From Corbicula japonica (Eukaryota; Mollusca; Bivalvia; Venerida; Cyrenidae): a stretch of 64,000 nucleotides of DNA. The stretch lies in the NCBI GenBank assembly GCA_038501625.1, contig JAZAYU010000182.1, positions 558,001-622,000 on the forward strand, written 5' to 3'. This document shows, one piece after another, positions 11,223 to 22,629 of this stretch (its first letter is position 1; each line of letters begins with the position of its first letter). The translations under genes were made by a program, and so were the position numbers. The notes under the pieces are model-generated. The model was not told where the DNA came from and made no database searches. It saw only the letters and a program-made list of their open reading frames with translations.

Positions 11223-11859
11223 CTGAAAATAAAGATGGCAATGTAACCATTTAATTTATATGTAAGCGTCTTTTTAAACTTTAAACTAAATATATATTCA
11301 TCTAACATAAAACAAAAAGAGCCGGTCGAGGAGACAGTCCAACGTGTATATTGACACTTCCTTCAGAAATGCATGTACTCGTAAATCCTTCGCGAGCAGC
11401 CACAAAGTGCAGTTAAAATTACGTATTATGAAATTACGTTACGTTGAATGACGGTAAGTTATAGTTGTAAAATGTATTTACTGTTTATTCAGGAGACGTG
11501 TACGAGCTAAACTGTTAATTCCAGAGAAGTGTACGTGGTTACATGTTTATTCTAGGAGAATAATGGTCATAAACGGTTAAAATGCTATTTCTTTTAAGAA
11601 ACGTTGACGGGTTACACAGTTCATTCCAGAGACGTCAACGCGGTAAAAAGTCTGATCCCGAGGCATGTAAGTACCGAAATGTTTAATTTAGAGGCGGATG
11701 CGCGATTTAAGTTTTTTTTCAGCGGCGGTAGGCGGTAAAATGTTTATTTCAGAGTAGTGCACGCGTTAAATATGCTTATTCCAGATGAGTGCACGCGGTA
11801 AACAACATCCACATTTGTCAGGTTAACTCCTTGATCATAAAACTGAGTTTGAAGACGGT

Positions 11860-11990
11860 ATCAAATTGAGATTGAAGACCAGTCATAGATCTCAAGCATC
11901 TAATTGGCTAGTCTCCATTTTAGCCAATCGGATGCTTGAGATACTCCATTTCAACCAATCAGATGCTTGATATTTTAGGGTTGTATTCAA
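11860..11990. repeat. CCAAT-containing hairpin repeat (copy 1)
   Basis: Contains GATCTCAAGCATCTAATTGG and the inverted AGCCAATCGGATGCTTGAGA, followed by another AACCAATCAGATGCTTGA. The arms pair as a hairpin. This belongs to a dispersed family also seen at 16565-16680, 24125-24235, 50640-50720, 51136-51321 and 58644-58970. Confidence 0.65.
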
Positions 11991-12665
11991 TCTTAATTTT
12001 ACAATATTCAGCCCTTGATGAATGTAAAAAAAGCGAGGGTAAAACTTATATTCAAGTATGGACAGTGGGCGAGAACAGTTTTTTTTTCATTTAACTAATA
12101 TCACGAGATCACGAGTAAGTGTCATAAGCGATGAGCTTTAAAGTGATAATTAACTTGTCATAATGAAGTATAATAATGGAATGTAATGTTTGCGATTATT
12201 TTGTACTTCACGGAAAGTCGGGTGAAAAATGACCCAAATTCCGACATTTAATCACTCCACGGAAAATGTAAACAAATCGTTTTTGAAAAAAGCTCTTGCA
12301 CTAATTTCATTTGTTTGAAGATGTTTTCAAGTTTTGAATTTCGTCGATAACAAAAACCTGTCTAGTTTTCTATCCTTTTCTAGACGGGCGGATTAATCTT
12401 TATACGTTTGTATATTAATATACCTAATATAACTCTATAATTATGGATTAACAAGTCTAATCTAAACGTCAATTTGACCGGAAGCGCAACTGTGAAAAAT
12501 AGTGCCTTTTAAAATGTTCTAAAGTACACTTCTTTAATTCACAGGGTTCTTAATTTGTGGATCGACTTGTCCAGGAATTCACAGTAAACGTTTTTAATGA
12601 GAATGTTTTTTTTTCTTTAATTCCTACAGTTAACTTTAACAGATTTGTTTTATTGTATATTTCAG

Positions 12666-12847
12666 GCAGTTTTCTATTTTGCTGGTTGCCCTACATCGTC
12701 GCCCACGTTTGGATGACCACGGTTCGAAACATAAGTCATAACAAAGAGTCCATGCCGTACATTCTGGAGTTCGTCGTCATGTGTGTGGCGCTTTTGAACG
12801 GCCTCATAAACCCCGTCGTAATTATGCTGTCTAACAGAGATTATTGA
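12666..12847 (+). pseudogene. Orphan GPCR exon: TM6-TM7 of a rhodopsin-class receptor
   Basis: After an acceptor (ATATTTCAG|GC) the frame encodes the end of TM6 with the class A signature FLFCWLPYIVAHVW (CWxP), an extracellular loop (TTVRNISHNKESMPY), and TM7 with GLINPVVIML (NPxxI, a variant of NPxxY). It stops right after SNRDY at 12845. One base downstream the other frame continues with MKIKSVLYRRFG and a Ser/Arg-rich tail to 13035, which looks like a receptor C-terminal tail. A single missing base would explain this. No exons for TM1-TM5 were found upstream on this strand, and gene A exons surround it. It is therefore probably a decayed fragment, or the last exon of a receptor whose other exons I failed to see. 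Ligand class cannot be told. Confidence 0.75.
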
Positions 12848-13035
12848 TGAAAATCAAATCTGTGTTATACAGGCGCTTTGGTATTTATAGCCCTGATGAC
12901 CGAGGTGACGCCCAATATACTCCGACTACACAGCGACGCTTGGAAGCGAAGAGTTCCGATCTTAGCTGGAGTTTCCGAACAATTTCGGAGTTTCATTTAG
13001 AAGTTGCTTCACAAATGAACGTTAATGTTTTATAG
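12848..13035 (+). pseudogene. Frameshifted GPCR cytoplasmic tail
   Basis: About 62 codons continue the GPCR in the +1-shifted frame: basic juxtamembrane residues (KIKSVLYRRFGIY), then a Ser/Thr/Arg-rich tail with possible phosphorylation sites, ending at 13035. The join to the TM7 exon needs a one-base gain around 12845. Confidence 0.45.
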
Positions 13036-14189
13036 AAACATTAGACTGTTCATTAGACATTAGCCCTTCAACACCATCGACGCCTTCAAAGGAACTCTTA
13101 GAAGTTAGAAAGCTTTCGGCAGTGACAAGCTTTTCGGAAAGTAGGAAACTAACTTGTCACAGTCCAGTAGTAGCAGCGCTGAGCTCGATTCACCGTTATA
13201 ACACGTCAAGTTCGACGGTATAGTTTTCCAACAAGTTGTAGCTTTCCAAAAAGCTAGTCGGTCATAAGCACAACCTTTTAACAATATGGCAGTTTGCATT
13301 GTAAGCCACTTTTATTAGATGCCATACATAAATGTTAGTTTACTTATAAGTATTTCCTCTTTCGAATGAGATGTATTTAAGCTGGTGATAAATCTAACCC
13401 TGCTTGCGAACAAGTTTTAATAATTTACTTGGAAGTAAACCAAAATGAAACAGTTTGTCAAACAATATTTTTGTGTCAGAAAGTGTTAGAAAGCAGCGAT
13501 TATCAAGCTGTAAATATATATCAAAAGCTACAGAATATGTTAAAAAACATCGCGAAAACAAGGACGATCGCGAAAATTTCCGATTTCATAACGTTAAGAA
13601 TTTAACGTGCACACCGTTTGCATATAACGCGGTCCAGTCTTGTCTGGATTACCTGCCCTTACACTAGTACGACGGGAACCAGACTAGGTCCAGTCTCTAT
13701 CCAGAGTTGTCGCTTTTTAACTCGCTTTGTAAGAGACTGCAAGGAATGACAACTCTGTGTGGAGATTGAATGCGGTCGCATTCGGCAACCTCGGTCGTAA
13801 TCTGGAGACCGACCGACAGAAGTTGATTTACACTTATTTTTAAACAAAGAAAGGATCAAGAAAGGATCAAGATTGTGAACTGATTTCTTTTAGACCAAAC
13901 AAGCCAAAAACGACGACGAACTTTTCCAACGGTGCACTGGAAAATTCATAACGCATTTCCACACATTTTTACGAAATTCTGAGGGCTTACATTTACAAAC
14001 AAGAAATATCTTTAAAAAAGATAAACGGCGTAGATTGTATATGAAATGATGCAGTTTGTAGCTGGTATTATTCACTTCATCTTGATTTGCGTATAATAGA
14101 TTAAATAATATCATTTACACGTAGTTGCCAGATTTAAGATTTAAGTAAGCACATTGTAAAATCCTCAGTCGCGATAAAGAATGAGTTTT
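13036..14189. other. Non-coding stretch, nothing assigned
   Basis: Several short inverted words (AAGCTTTCGGCA / AAAGCTAGTCGG type) occur at 13100-13260, but I cannot define a complete element. No convincing exon was found; the small open frames here have atypical composition. Confidence 0.35.
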
Positions 14190-15345
14190 ATATGAATGAA
14201 TGAATGTCTTTATTTATAGAGGGTAACCCAATTAGTCAAAATAACTAATCTCCCTTGGGGCCCTCTTAATATGTACATACATATATTCAGTAATAACAAC
14301 ACATAGAAACAACAATGATATGCAAAATACAAACAGAGACATTAACAAATAATAAATTAATATACATATATAATGCGATCGATAAAAGTTAAGAACATGA
14401 TCAATCAAGTGTAACTTAATTCATCAAAATAATCATAATCAAATTGTATTACATTCAATGTATTAGAGTTTAATTGATTATTATAAAAATAAAAAAAGGT
14501 GTGCGGTTTTTGGAAGTATGTATCATAGTTAGTTCTGCTTTATCCAATTTGTTAGGTTAATGGTAAACTGATTAAGTGTTTTACTTAATCTTATGCTTTC
14601 CGGTATACTATTCCAAATCCTGGATCCAGAGTAAGACATACTTTCCTTGAATAATTCTATTCTTGGTCGCGGTACTTTAAAATCTGTAGAGCTGGAATTT
14701 CTTATATTGAAACCGGATGACTCCCTGTATTGGAACATTTCTTGTATGTATTCAGGTACAAGTTTATCATGCACTTTAAACATAAATTTGGCTTTCTGAA
14801 GTACAATTCTCTGGTGAATACTAAGAGAATTAATTTTGTTCATTGCATCCTTAAAACTTACATATTCTGGTCCAAATATTGTTTTACATGCTCTTTTTTG
14901 TAACGAGAGTAGTTTATTTAAGTTATTTCCTCCAGTGCCTCCCCAAATAACATTACAAAAGTCTAAATGCGGTTGTATATAAGCTTTATAATACATTATT
15001 CTACTGTTTAAGGGTATAAAGTATTTTATTTTAGATAAAAGCCATATATTTGAGGCTATTTTTCTTTTTATACTATTAACATGGACATCCCATTTAAGAT
15101 TATCTTGTATATGTACGCCTAACACTTTATCTCCTGTTGTTAGTTTTAAACTGATATTTTTATAATTAACATTAAGCTGAATATTTCCCATTTTGGTTCT
15201 TTTTTGCGGAGTTGTGATGAAAATGACCTTTGTTTTTTCAGTGTTAAGCACCATGCCATTTTCTTTACACGTATTGTAAATTGCATTGGTTGTGTTTATT
15301 CTTAAAACACAATGTATCAGATGATGTATCAATTCTGAAATAATA
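14190..15345 (-). mobile_element. 5'-truncated non-LTR retrotransposon (LINE), RT C-terminal part
   Basis: The minus-strand frame 14529-15332 encodes the C-terminal portion of a non-LTR reverse transcriptase. It begins just after the position of the catalytic YADD box with CKENGMVLNTEKTKVIFIT, then VLGVHIQDNLKWDVHV, YYKAYIQPHLDFCNVIWGG and LQKRACKTIFG, and ends RIWNSIPESIRL...WIKQN. These blocks are typical of the thumb and tail of Jockey/CR1-like LINEs. The 5' end is lost (classic 5' truncation): endonuclease and RT core are missing. A ~340-bp 3' UTR follows, ending near 14192 in a CATT-type microsatellite tail (ATTCATTCATTCAT on the minus strand). The body frame is intact, so the insertion is fairly young. 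Confidence 0.9.
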
Positions 15346-16560
15346 AAATATATTTAGTGAAGACTTCAAGGTCAAAAGTGAGCTTAGACATCTATGCCGA
15401 AAAAATAATACAAAGGACATATTTTACCGTTACGTGCCCCATATCAATTAATCTGAAATCTTCAACATAACATTTATATTTACAACGGAAAGTTATACAG
15501 TACATGTATTACTTGTCAATATTGCAATACATAAATCAAGCATGTTTAAATCTTCGGTCAATATTCGGTATGAGGAACCATATCAACCAGCTGTCTGACC
15601 GTCATGCGTCAGTTCACGTCAAGCCTATTTCTCCTGGACCCTCTGTTTGTAGGCTCTCTCAACCGGGAAATCGCCTAAGCCATTTCACGAGTCCCCTCCA
15701 GCTCCATACTCATCTTAAAAATATGCGTTGGTGTTTTACTAACATATTTACACAAGTTTAGAATGGCCTGAACTTCAAGTGGTAAACGTTGGGGCCACGG
15801 CGAAATGAATGTTTAATATTTCTTTCTCAAATGACGTCAAATTTCGACATCACGTCAGTGTTGATCTATGTCATTGTATTGAAAAATCTGGCTCGTTTAC
15901 GACGGATATTTTTATTAGTTTATTTGCATAACAATTTATTAACGTGTTATATTATGAACTCAAGCAGTGTCTCCATTGCGAGCTATAAGATTCCCAATCC
16001 CCTATCCGAAGGTTTCTAACCAGTTTTCACATTCAAATCGATGATTATATAATATATTTAATACGATGTTATCACTCTTCAACTTCTGATACGAGATATC
16101 ATAGTGCCTAACTTCAATAGGTGATATCATCTTTGGTACTGAATATAATATCAGATATTAATTTGAAAAAGCACGTCTACTTAACGGTCAACTTAACTCC
16201 GAAATAGATTCTTTACACTCACTGTTGACTGTTAAGCTCAATGTTAGAAACCAATAGAAAATAAACATGTACATTGTATGTGTGTGTTTTCTTTTCGCAA
16301 ATGTTTTTAACATGGATCTCAATAACACTACATGTATGTTGTTCGACCCGTTATACATGTAGATGCAATATCCCTCCGCTAGAGTATATTAACTTTTTTT
16401 GTTCATCTTTGAGGCGACTTTTATCACTGTATAAATTTTCGTTTTACAATTTAATTTATAAAAATAACATTATTGCTTAACAGATCAGTGACATGAATGT
16501 TAAGATACAGTAGTACTCTCGTAACGTTAAAATATTCATGCAATCTTTAATATGCCGAAC
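15346..16560. other. Non-coding stretch, nothing assigned
   Basis: AT-rich sequence; open frames are short and have no family features. Confidence 0.4.
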
Positions 16561-16564
16561 AGAT

Positions 16565-16680
16565 CAAAGAAGACTAGAAACCAATCCCAAGCAGCTGATT
16601 GGTTAAAACTTATTCAGTATCCTCAACTGACCAATCAGAAAGTAGAGTTTGTAGACTGGTCTCCAATCGTTGACACAGAC
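16565..16680. repeat. CCAAT-containing hairpin repeat (copy 2)
   Basis: GACTAGAAACCAATC...AGCTGATTGGTTAAAA and the inverted ACCAATCAGAAAG...GACTGGTCTCCAATC form a diverged member of the hairpin family. Confidence 0.5.
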
Positions 16681-17009
16681 CGCATTCCACATGCTGATCA
16701 TCATACAATCAAGTTATAAATAGATCAAAAGGATACAATTCAAGCTTTGCCAATATAAGATATTGTTTTTTATTTTATTCAAGGTTCAAATAAATACGGC
16801 TTCCAAATAAACCGCTCAGTGACAAACGCAACTTGTGAACTTATCACCATCATGGTAAATAACTCATATAGAAGATCTGCTGTAACAGTGTGTGTAAATT
16901 GTAACTTCCTTTTTTTCAAAAGATCCGCTATGTATGTTATCCAATCTTTTCCTATCATCTATTGTTTTTTTAATTCATGCTCCCTGACATCGATGGACGG
17001 ATGTTCGTA

Positions 17010-17470
17010 AAGTTGTCAGCCTGGCAGCGTGAAGTTGGCAGCCTGGCAGCGTGAAGTTAGCAGCATGTCAACCTGAAAATGTAAAGTTATACTAATACTT
17101 ATTTGGCGACTAAACCAACGCTTCCAAAAATTAAAAAAAAAATCCCCTTTAAAGAGAGTTTCTGAATAAAATGACATTATTTTCACGAAAATATACAAAT
17201 TATATCAATTGTATAGAGATAACTCATTTTGTCTTTTTTTTCAAAATTTAAGTTTTGTGGTTATTTTCACAAAATTTTAAAAGCATGAATTATATTAAAA
17301 TAATCGTTTGTTTTAATGATATGTCAGTTTTAAGATCACGTTCTAACATCATATCCATCGAGCCTTAAACTTAACGCTGCCAGACCGTTAGGCTGCTAAC
17401 TTAACGTTGTCATGTTGACAGGCAGCTAACTTTTCGCTGCCAGGCTGTTACGCGTAAAATATAACTTTCT
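17010..17470. repeat. Foldback element with internally repeated arms
   Basis: The left arm (17010-17090) contains tandem copies of CAGCCTGGCAGCGTGAAGTT. The right arm (17361-17460) carries the inverted words AACTTAACGCTGCCAG, TAGGCTGCTAACTTAACG and AACTTTTCGCTGCCAGGCTG. The arms enclose about 270 bp of AT-rich sequence without an ORF. This is a small foldback transposon-like repeat. Confidence 0.65.
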
Positions 17471-17800
17471 TGATTTGAATCATGTTTGTAGTGTATAACT
17501 CCATACTTTTCTCCTATCTATACAAAAGATATAACGGGGGGTCAGTATACCCTTCCGTAGATATCACATATATGCAGTTTCAGCATATTTTATATAATAG
17601 CACATTATAGCTAGATCCCTTAAAATGTATAATAGGATTAATCTTCTGGGATTATGCATTACTATTTTATGTGATTTTCTTTTCCCCAAAACAGATAACA
17701 ATACAATTTAAATAAGCAACTAAATAATCTAGAACAAACAAATGTAATTAACTTTTACATTAAAACTATTTCAAGCGTTTTTGTTCGGAACAATCATTCT

Positions 17801-18041
17801 TCATTTCCATTGCGTCCACACGAATTTCCATTGCGCAAGAATCTTTAAGCTATTTCATTAATATTTACGAATATGAAACCTGGACACTTGGTTTAAATTA
17901 AAAATAACATGTTTTTGGTTGATATAATATTTAATCTTTGATATAAATTCTTATAAAAACAAATTTTACACAAAATAAATATGTTTTATTTCCATTGCGT
18001 ATTTTGTTTCCATTGCGGTCCATTTTTCCATTGCGTATTTT
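17801..18041 (+). repeat. Cluster of TTTCCATTGCG words
   Basis: The 11-mer TTTCCATTGCG occurs five times (about 17804, 17826, 17988, 18007, 18025) with irregular spacing. No coding frame accounts for it. Confidence 0.6.
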
Positions 18042-18264
18042 ATACCTACATGTTTCATTGTATGGTTAGAAGCAACATCTGAATCTGATACGCAGACGGA
18101 CAATAAAGTGAGTTGTTAAAACCGGATGTGTTCAGAGATGCAGTTTAATATCAAAGTTCAGGTTAGCTTATGACTAGGGACAGATTATAGTCACGCATGT
18201 TCATAAAATTTGTGTAATTAAGATTATTTCAATTTGTGTGATGTATTTTCTGTTACTCCTTACT

Positions 18265-19613
18265 TCAAATAGAGGTTTTTGTAAATACTTTTGAAGGATT
18301 CTTTATTATTATGACGTAGCAGCATAATTTTGCTTCCAATTGATCATTTGTGGTTTCATACATTCGACGCAAATTTCCCAATTTTGGAAAGGGTCTTTTT
18401 CCGAAAATAGCCAGGAAAAGGCCTGATTCCACGATGACAGCAAAGTTGGCACAAGGGTGATCCAGAGGGGATGCAGTGCGGTTGCTTATACCCCAGTTGA
18501 ATTGAAATAGGCAGCAATATTTTATTTTCACATTGATTTATTAAATTTTAGGCTAGAAAGTTTAAAATTATGAAACTCCCCTAGGACTGCCTTGATGTTT
18601 AGCACAACAACACTATTGGACAACTCCTACTTGATTATCTCCCTTCAATGTATTTAACTTGTCTAACTAATTTCTCCTGTACTCTTGGACACAAGTTAAA
18701 CTTCCACGGGTGATAAACCTTGATGTGTACTAGTGTATAAAGTTGAGGTGATTCCATTTGGATTATCTCCTGTTTGATAACTGAACTTTTTAAAATTATT
18801 TCCCCACTGAAAGAGGAGTGGTGTGTAGGTTTGCCCTTATACACAGGGCTTTTCATCCTTATATAACAGAGGCCGATATTCGGCCACTTCCCAATCCGAA
18901 AAAAATATAGTTTTTTCCCAATTGTGACAAAATTCTTCCCAAAATGCTAGACATGATTTCCCAAAATCTTAAAAATTCCCCCTTGAGTAGCTAAAAAATC
19001 GATCAATTTGTTTACATTGTTATTTTCGGAAGAAGCGTTTGTCTGGTATCGACATTTTTGTTGTACTACAGCCGAAAAATTCACGGTACCCATGATATGC
19101 AAAACCAGGCTAATCAGTTCCACACTCGTTTCTAGCATGGAGGTACCTGTTAGTGTTGCTTCCTCCGAGTCTGGCGTTTTTTCCACATGTCTCTTTCTTT
19201 GGCATCTTTGAATTTATCAATAAGTGAATTGAGATCAGTATCACTTGTTCAAAGATGCCAAGCAAACCTTTGAAGCTTGTGAACTGAATACTATAGAATT
19301 GTGATAATTAGAAAAAAAATTAAGTGCTATAAAAATTAAACTAATGTTAAAAATGCTTATTTCTGTAATAATTTGTACTCCTGTCCAGTACCCCTTATTT
19401 AAATAAATTTTGTGTTCCCAAAATAAACAATCATCGCGCATAAATTTCCCAAAATGAACAATTATCGCACATAAATTTCCCCATTTGAAAGGCCAGGGCC
19501 TCTTCCCAATTTCCTGATGAAAAGCCCTGATACATCCTTTTGTTTTTTATTGTCTTCTGTCTGTTTACAATTTGTGTTATGCATATCTCCAAATGTATTA
19601 TAGAAAAAGTCAT
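18265..19613 (-). repeat. Repeat-derived block with TTGGGAAAT/GGCCC words
   Basis: On the minus strand, three places (near 18430, 18950 and 19500) share a string like GGGCTTTTC...TTGGGAA...GGCCC...TTGGGAAATTT. The open frames across them (88, 79, 60 and 66 codons) have no recognisable domain, and two end inside the repeated words. A frame near 19186 (MEKTPDSEEATLTGTSMLE) could be a first exon, but nothing supports it. I read the block as a decayed mobile element of unknown class. Confidence 0.35.
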
Positions 19614-19834
19614 GAAAACTTAAGGAATGTTTATCCGCATGTACAGGTGTGAGAGTTTTAATTCAAAGCTGAAACATTTTGGAGTTATCTTTCTTTAAAT
19701 CTGTTGTAGCATTCCATATATAATTATATATATAAGGTTGTGTGACATGCAAACGGTGAAGATCGCCCACATGATTTACAGCGTAAATATTCTTAGTAAT
19801 TTCATTGAATTATAATTATATTTGTATTTTTCAG

Positions 19835-19927
19835 GTGTGTTACAATGTTGCAGCATCAGTTCTATGGTTGTTGACCAGTTTTAAGCCACCAGGTGTATGT
19901 TCTGTACAGAAGGATTATGGATATGAT
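19835..19927 (+). CDS. Gene A exon 3 candidate
   Basis: A 93-nt exon (31 codons, phase 0 to 0) lies between TTTGTATTTTTCAG| and GAT|GTAAAC. It encodes VCYNVAASVLWLLTSF followed by KPPGVCSVQKDYGYD. The phase agrees with the donor at 9293, so it can extend gene A by a Cys-bearing segment. Just beyond the donor lies a foldback arm (GTAGATCCAGATCAGCTGGC), which marks intron sequence. The segment is coding-like, but no family is recognised. Confidence 0.45.
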
Positions 19928-20614
19928 GTAAACTGTATAATTCAGTATGTAGTTAACCCTTTACTCAATATATTTACATTTTACGCATGTGTGACTGGTG
20001 TAGATCCAGATCAGCTGGCATATTCATGACTTCTTATCAGAATCAGCATTTTGGTTAGAACATGTGAAACGAAATGGTTTAGATGTTTGATTTATTGCAT
20101 GAAAGCAAGGCAATTATTATATTTATAACAATTAGTAATTTAACACTTCACGGTATATGGCTTTTATCAGATCCCATGGATGACCAGTGTATATCCAGAA
20201 CAGCCGGCTCATAATGCCTATTGATGTGGATCAGCATTGTTTGGTTTCAAGTGTATTATGTGATTTCTTATCAATAAGCGAACACTGTTAATCCACAGAT
20301 ATGACCGCTGATCTTGATCTACACTGATTGCCCATGTGATAAAATGTGTATTCATGTTGAAAAGGGTGAAAAAATTGTTATTTTTGCAAGAGAGCAGTTT
20401 GTATACCAGCAGAGATACTATAGGGAAGAAAGCTAGCATCAGTATAACAAAACGGCCATTATCTTCTTCGGGCGAGTTAAGAATGCTAGAAGGACATTTT
20501 CAAGACACATGATAGCTGTATTTAGTATAAGCTGACAAAGCAATTTCCTAAGTGGTTTAATTTTTTTTCTTTATGCTTCCACAAGGGAGTTTATAGATTT
20601 CTTCAACTTTTCAG

Positions 20615-20719
20615 GCTCAAAGTGAGATGACTATGGTACGAAGGTGTAGTATTTGAAGACTGAAAGAATGTACCACTGGTTATGCTGATGATATGAAATA
20701 CAGAAAAAAAGCTGAACTG
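20615..20719 (+). pseudogene. Gene A decayed exon with in-frame TGA
   Basis: Framed by TTTTCAG|G and CTG|GTAAGAG, 105 nt. In phase 0 it reads AQSEMTMVRRCSI, TGA, then RLKECTTGYADDMKYRKKAEL. A related, more damaged copy lies at about 27277-27384 in the duplicated segment. The next exon needs phase 1 at its start, whereas this one ends in phase 0. A one-base loss here would explain both the stop and the phase clash. There is no selenoprotein context. Confidence 0.35.
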
Positions 20720-21351
20720 GTAAGAGGTTTTAATGCAATGATCAATGCTGCAGACAAGAAATCAAACAAGATTTTTTAAATCTTTTCTGGATAATTAAAG
20801 AAGTTTGTAAAACCTGTCACTTTGATCAGCGCAAAGTACACAATTTCTATTATCCATGGTGGTTAACCTTGACTATTAGATGATTTATCAGATTTATCAG
20901 AAGTGCTCAATGCTAACATTTTGTTTATATAATATATCCCATTTGAAACTGGACGTCTTGGAAATCCTGCGACGTTCATGTTTTTAAATTTAATTATTAG
21001 CCAATTGCTCCTCGGACCTGAGAGAAGAGTTACAGCCCTTTATGGCATATAATTAAACAAATTAACACTTTAATCTCTTTAAAAAAACATTATAACCAAT
21101 TTTAACCAATCTTGTTCAGAGTACTTAATATACATGTATGTTGTTAAATTGAATAACCAGCTGGCTCTTGAGTTATGAAAATAACCGCAAATATTTTACA
21201 TTTACATGTATTATGGACAATTATTATCTACTATCACTAAAACTTAATCGGATTGCTTATATGTACTCAGTACTGTTATCAGTAAGAAATCGATTACCAA
21301 TGTCATGAAATGATGACCACGTTTTTCACAGCCACACATCTTTTTGGGGGT

Positions 21352-21438
21352 TGTCCGAGTTAGCTCAGAAGGTAGAGTGCACAGAGTTACATTTGAAGGT
21401 GCTGTCAGCGTAAGGTACAGTTCAATTCTCACTATGGG
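21352..21438 (+). repeat. tRNA-like SINE head
   Basis: An A-box-like TTAGCTCAGAAGGTAGAGTG and a B-box-like AGTTCAATTCTC are spaced as in a tRNA gene. The arms do not pair well and there is an enlarged middle, so a SINE or tRNA relic is more likely than a working tRNA. Confidence 0.55.
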
Positions 21439-21607
21439 CAATAGCATTTATTGGCATTAGATCTCGGCTATGTTTGGGAACCAGCTAGATTAAACCTCTC
21501 CTCTCCAATCTTCAACCCCACCCCACATCATTCTGGAGTAATGGCCCTTTAATTGGCTAACCCTAACCAAATTGGCTCCACTCCCTGACGAGTGTATTTT
21601 GTTGCAG

Positions 21608-21696
21608 GTTTGGCACTCTTGTACAATACCATGGTGGAAGAGATCACCAGTTACAGACTTGTTTGTGAATCACAGCTTCAAACTGAGTTGTTGAAG
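21608..21696 (+). pseudogene. Gene A candidate exon
   Basis: 89 nt lie between TTTTGTTGCAG| and AAG|GTAAGA. With one base from the preceding exon it reads LALLYNTMVEEITSYRLV, then CESQLQTELLK, a helix-like segment with no stop. It ends in phase 0 and joins in frame to the exon at 22630. The duplicate at about 27630-27710 keeps LYN and the end GAGTTGTTGAAGGT but is broken. Confidence 0.4.
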
Positions 21697-22629
21697 GTAA
21701 GAAAGTTAGTACTCAGCTGTTTTCAGATAATAGCCACCCAATAGTTGAAAAATAATTTAATAGCCGAAGTTTATCGTGTTGACAATGTAGACACTTGGGT
21801 GGGAAATAGTATTTAAATATAATCATTTATGTTTTTGTTTATTTAAACGATTTTTAACGTATCTCAGATAAAATCACTAGTTTATTAGTACATGTGTAAA
21901 CTGTTAATTATTACTTTATTAACTCATCCTCTATAAAAAAATTATGAGCTTTATATATAAGTTTTTTACATTAATGCATTTTTTAATGATTTCAAACTAT
22001 TGATGACAAAATCAAGGGATTCACTGCTATGCAAGTCATTTGTATACTGAAATCTTTTATTTTTCAAGTCAGTCGTCACAACCAGAAAAAAATTGCATGT
22101 AATTGTTAAGACAAAATAAAGTGATTGTTATCAATTTTCCACTGAGAATGTTATATGTTTTATAGTAGTTTGCACAGACAATTGAGAAAAAAGGCCGAAG
22201 GTATAATGTCTAAAAGGAGGTCGTGAAAATGGGTGACAAACGTTAATACTGGTAACCAACAGACAATTTCCATGTGAAATAAAAAGCAATGAATAGTTAA
22301 AGCAGCTGGGCAAACACATGGTTTAAATGTCTGAACATAAATCGTTCGATTCATCACTTGGGTTCTAGTATCCTGTTATGCTCTGTGAATGGATCCAGAT
22401 TTTGGCCCATAACTGTGCTCCTTGCCAACATTACCTTGTTGTACCACTGATTCACATTGACAATGATATCTTGACGAAATTAAGCTGAAAACTGAGATGT
22501 TAGTACAAGGAACTGTAGTGCTACAAAGTAAATTCTTGAAGTCCAGAAAATGTTCTTTTCAAATTGCATTTATGACAGTTAAAAATCTTGTATGTAAACA
22601 TTTAAAACTCAAATCTTTATCATTTTCAG

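Larger units (their letters stand above)
20140..22470. repeat. Segmental duplication, copy 1
   Basis: Blocks of this region recur in the same order at 26880-27995. They include GCTTTTATCAGATCCCATGG, GATTGCCCATGTGATAAAAT, AGACAAGAAATCAAACAAGA, AACCTGTCACTTTGAT, GAGTTGTTGAAGGT and the CATAACTG...TTGTACCACTGA block. The copies are clearly diverged. Copy 2 lacks much of the sequence between 21700 and 22380. The duplicated segment includes two candidate gene A exons. Confidence 0.75.

Noticed and set aside
9486..11308. Joining the minus-strand frames at 9.5 and 11.1 kb into one integrin-like gene
   Set aside because: The similarity is short, the phases were not shown to agree, and no further exons were found.
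20615..20719. In-frame TGA as selenocysteine
   Set aside because: No Cys/Sec motif, no visible SECIS-like element, and neighbouring exons are also broken; decay is simpler.
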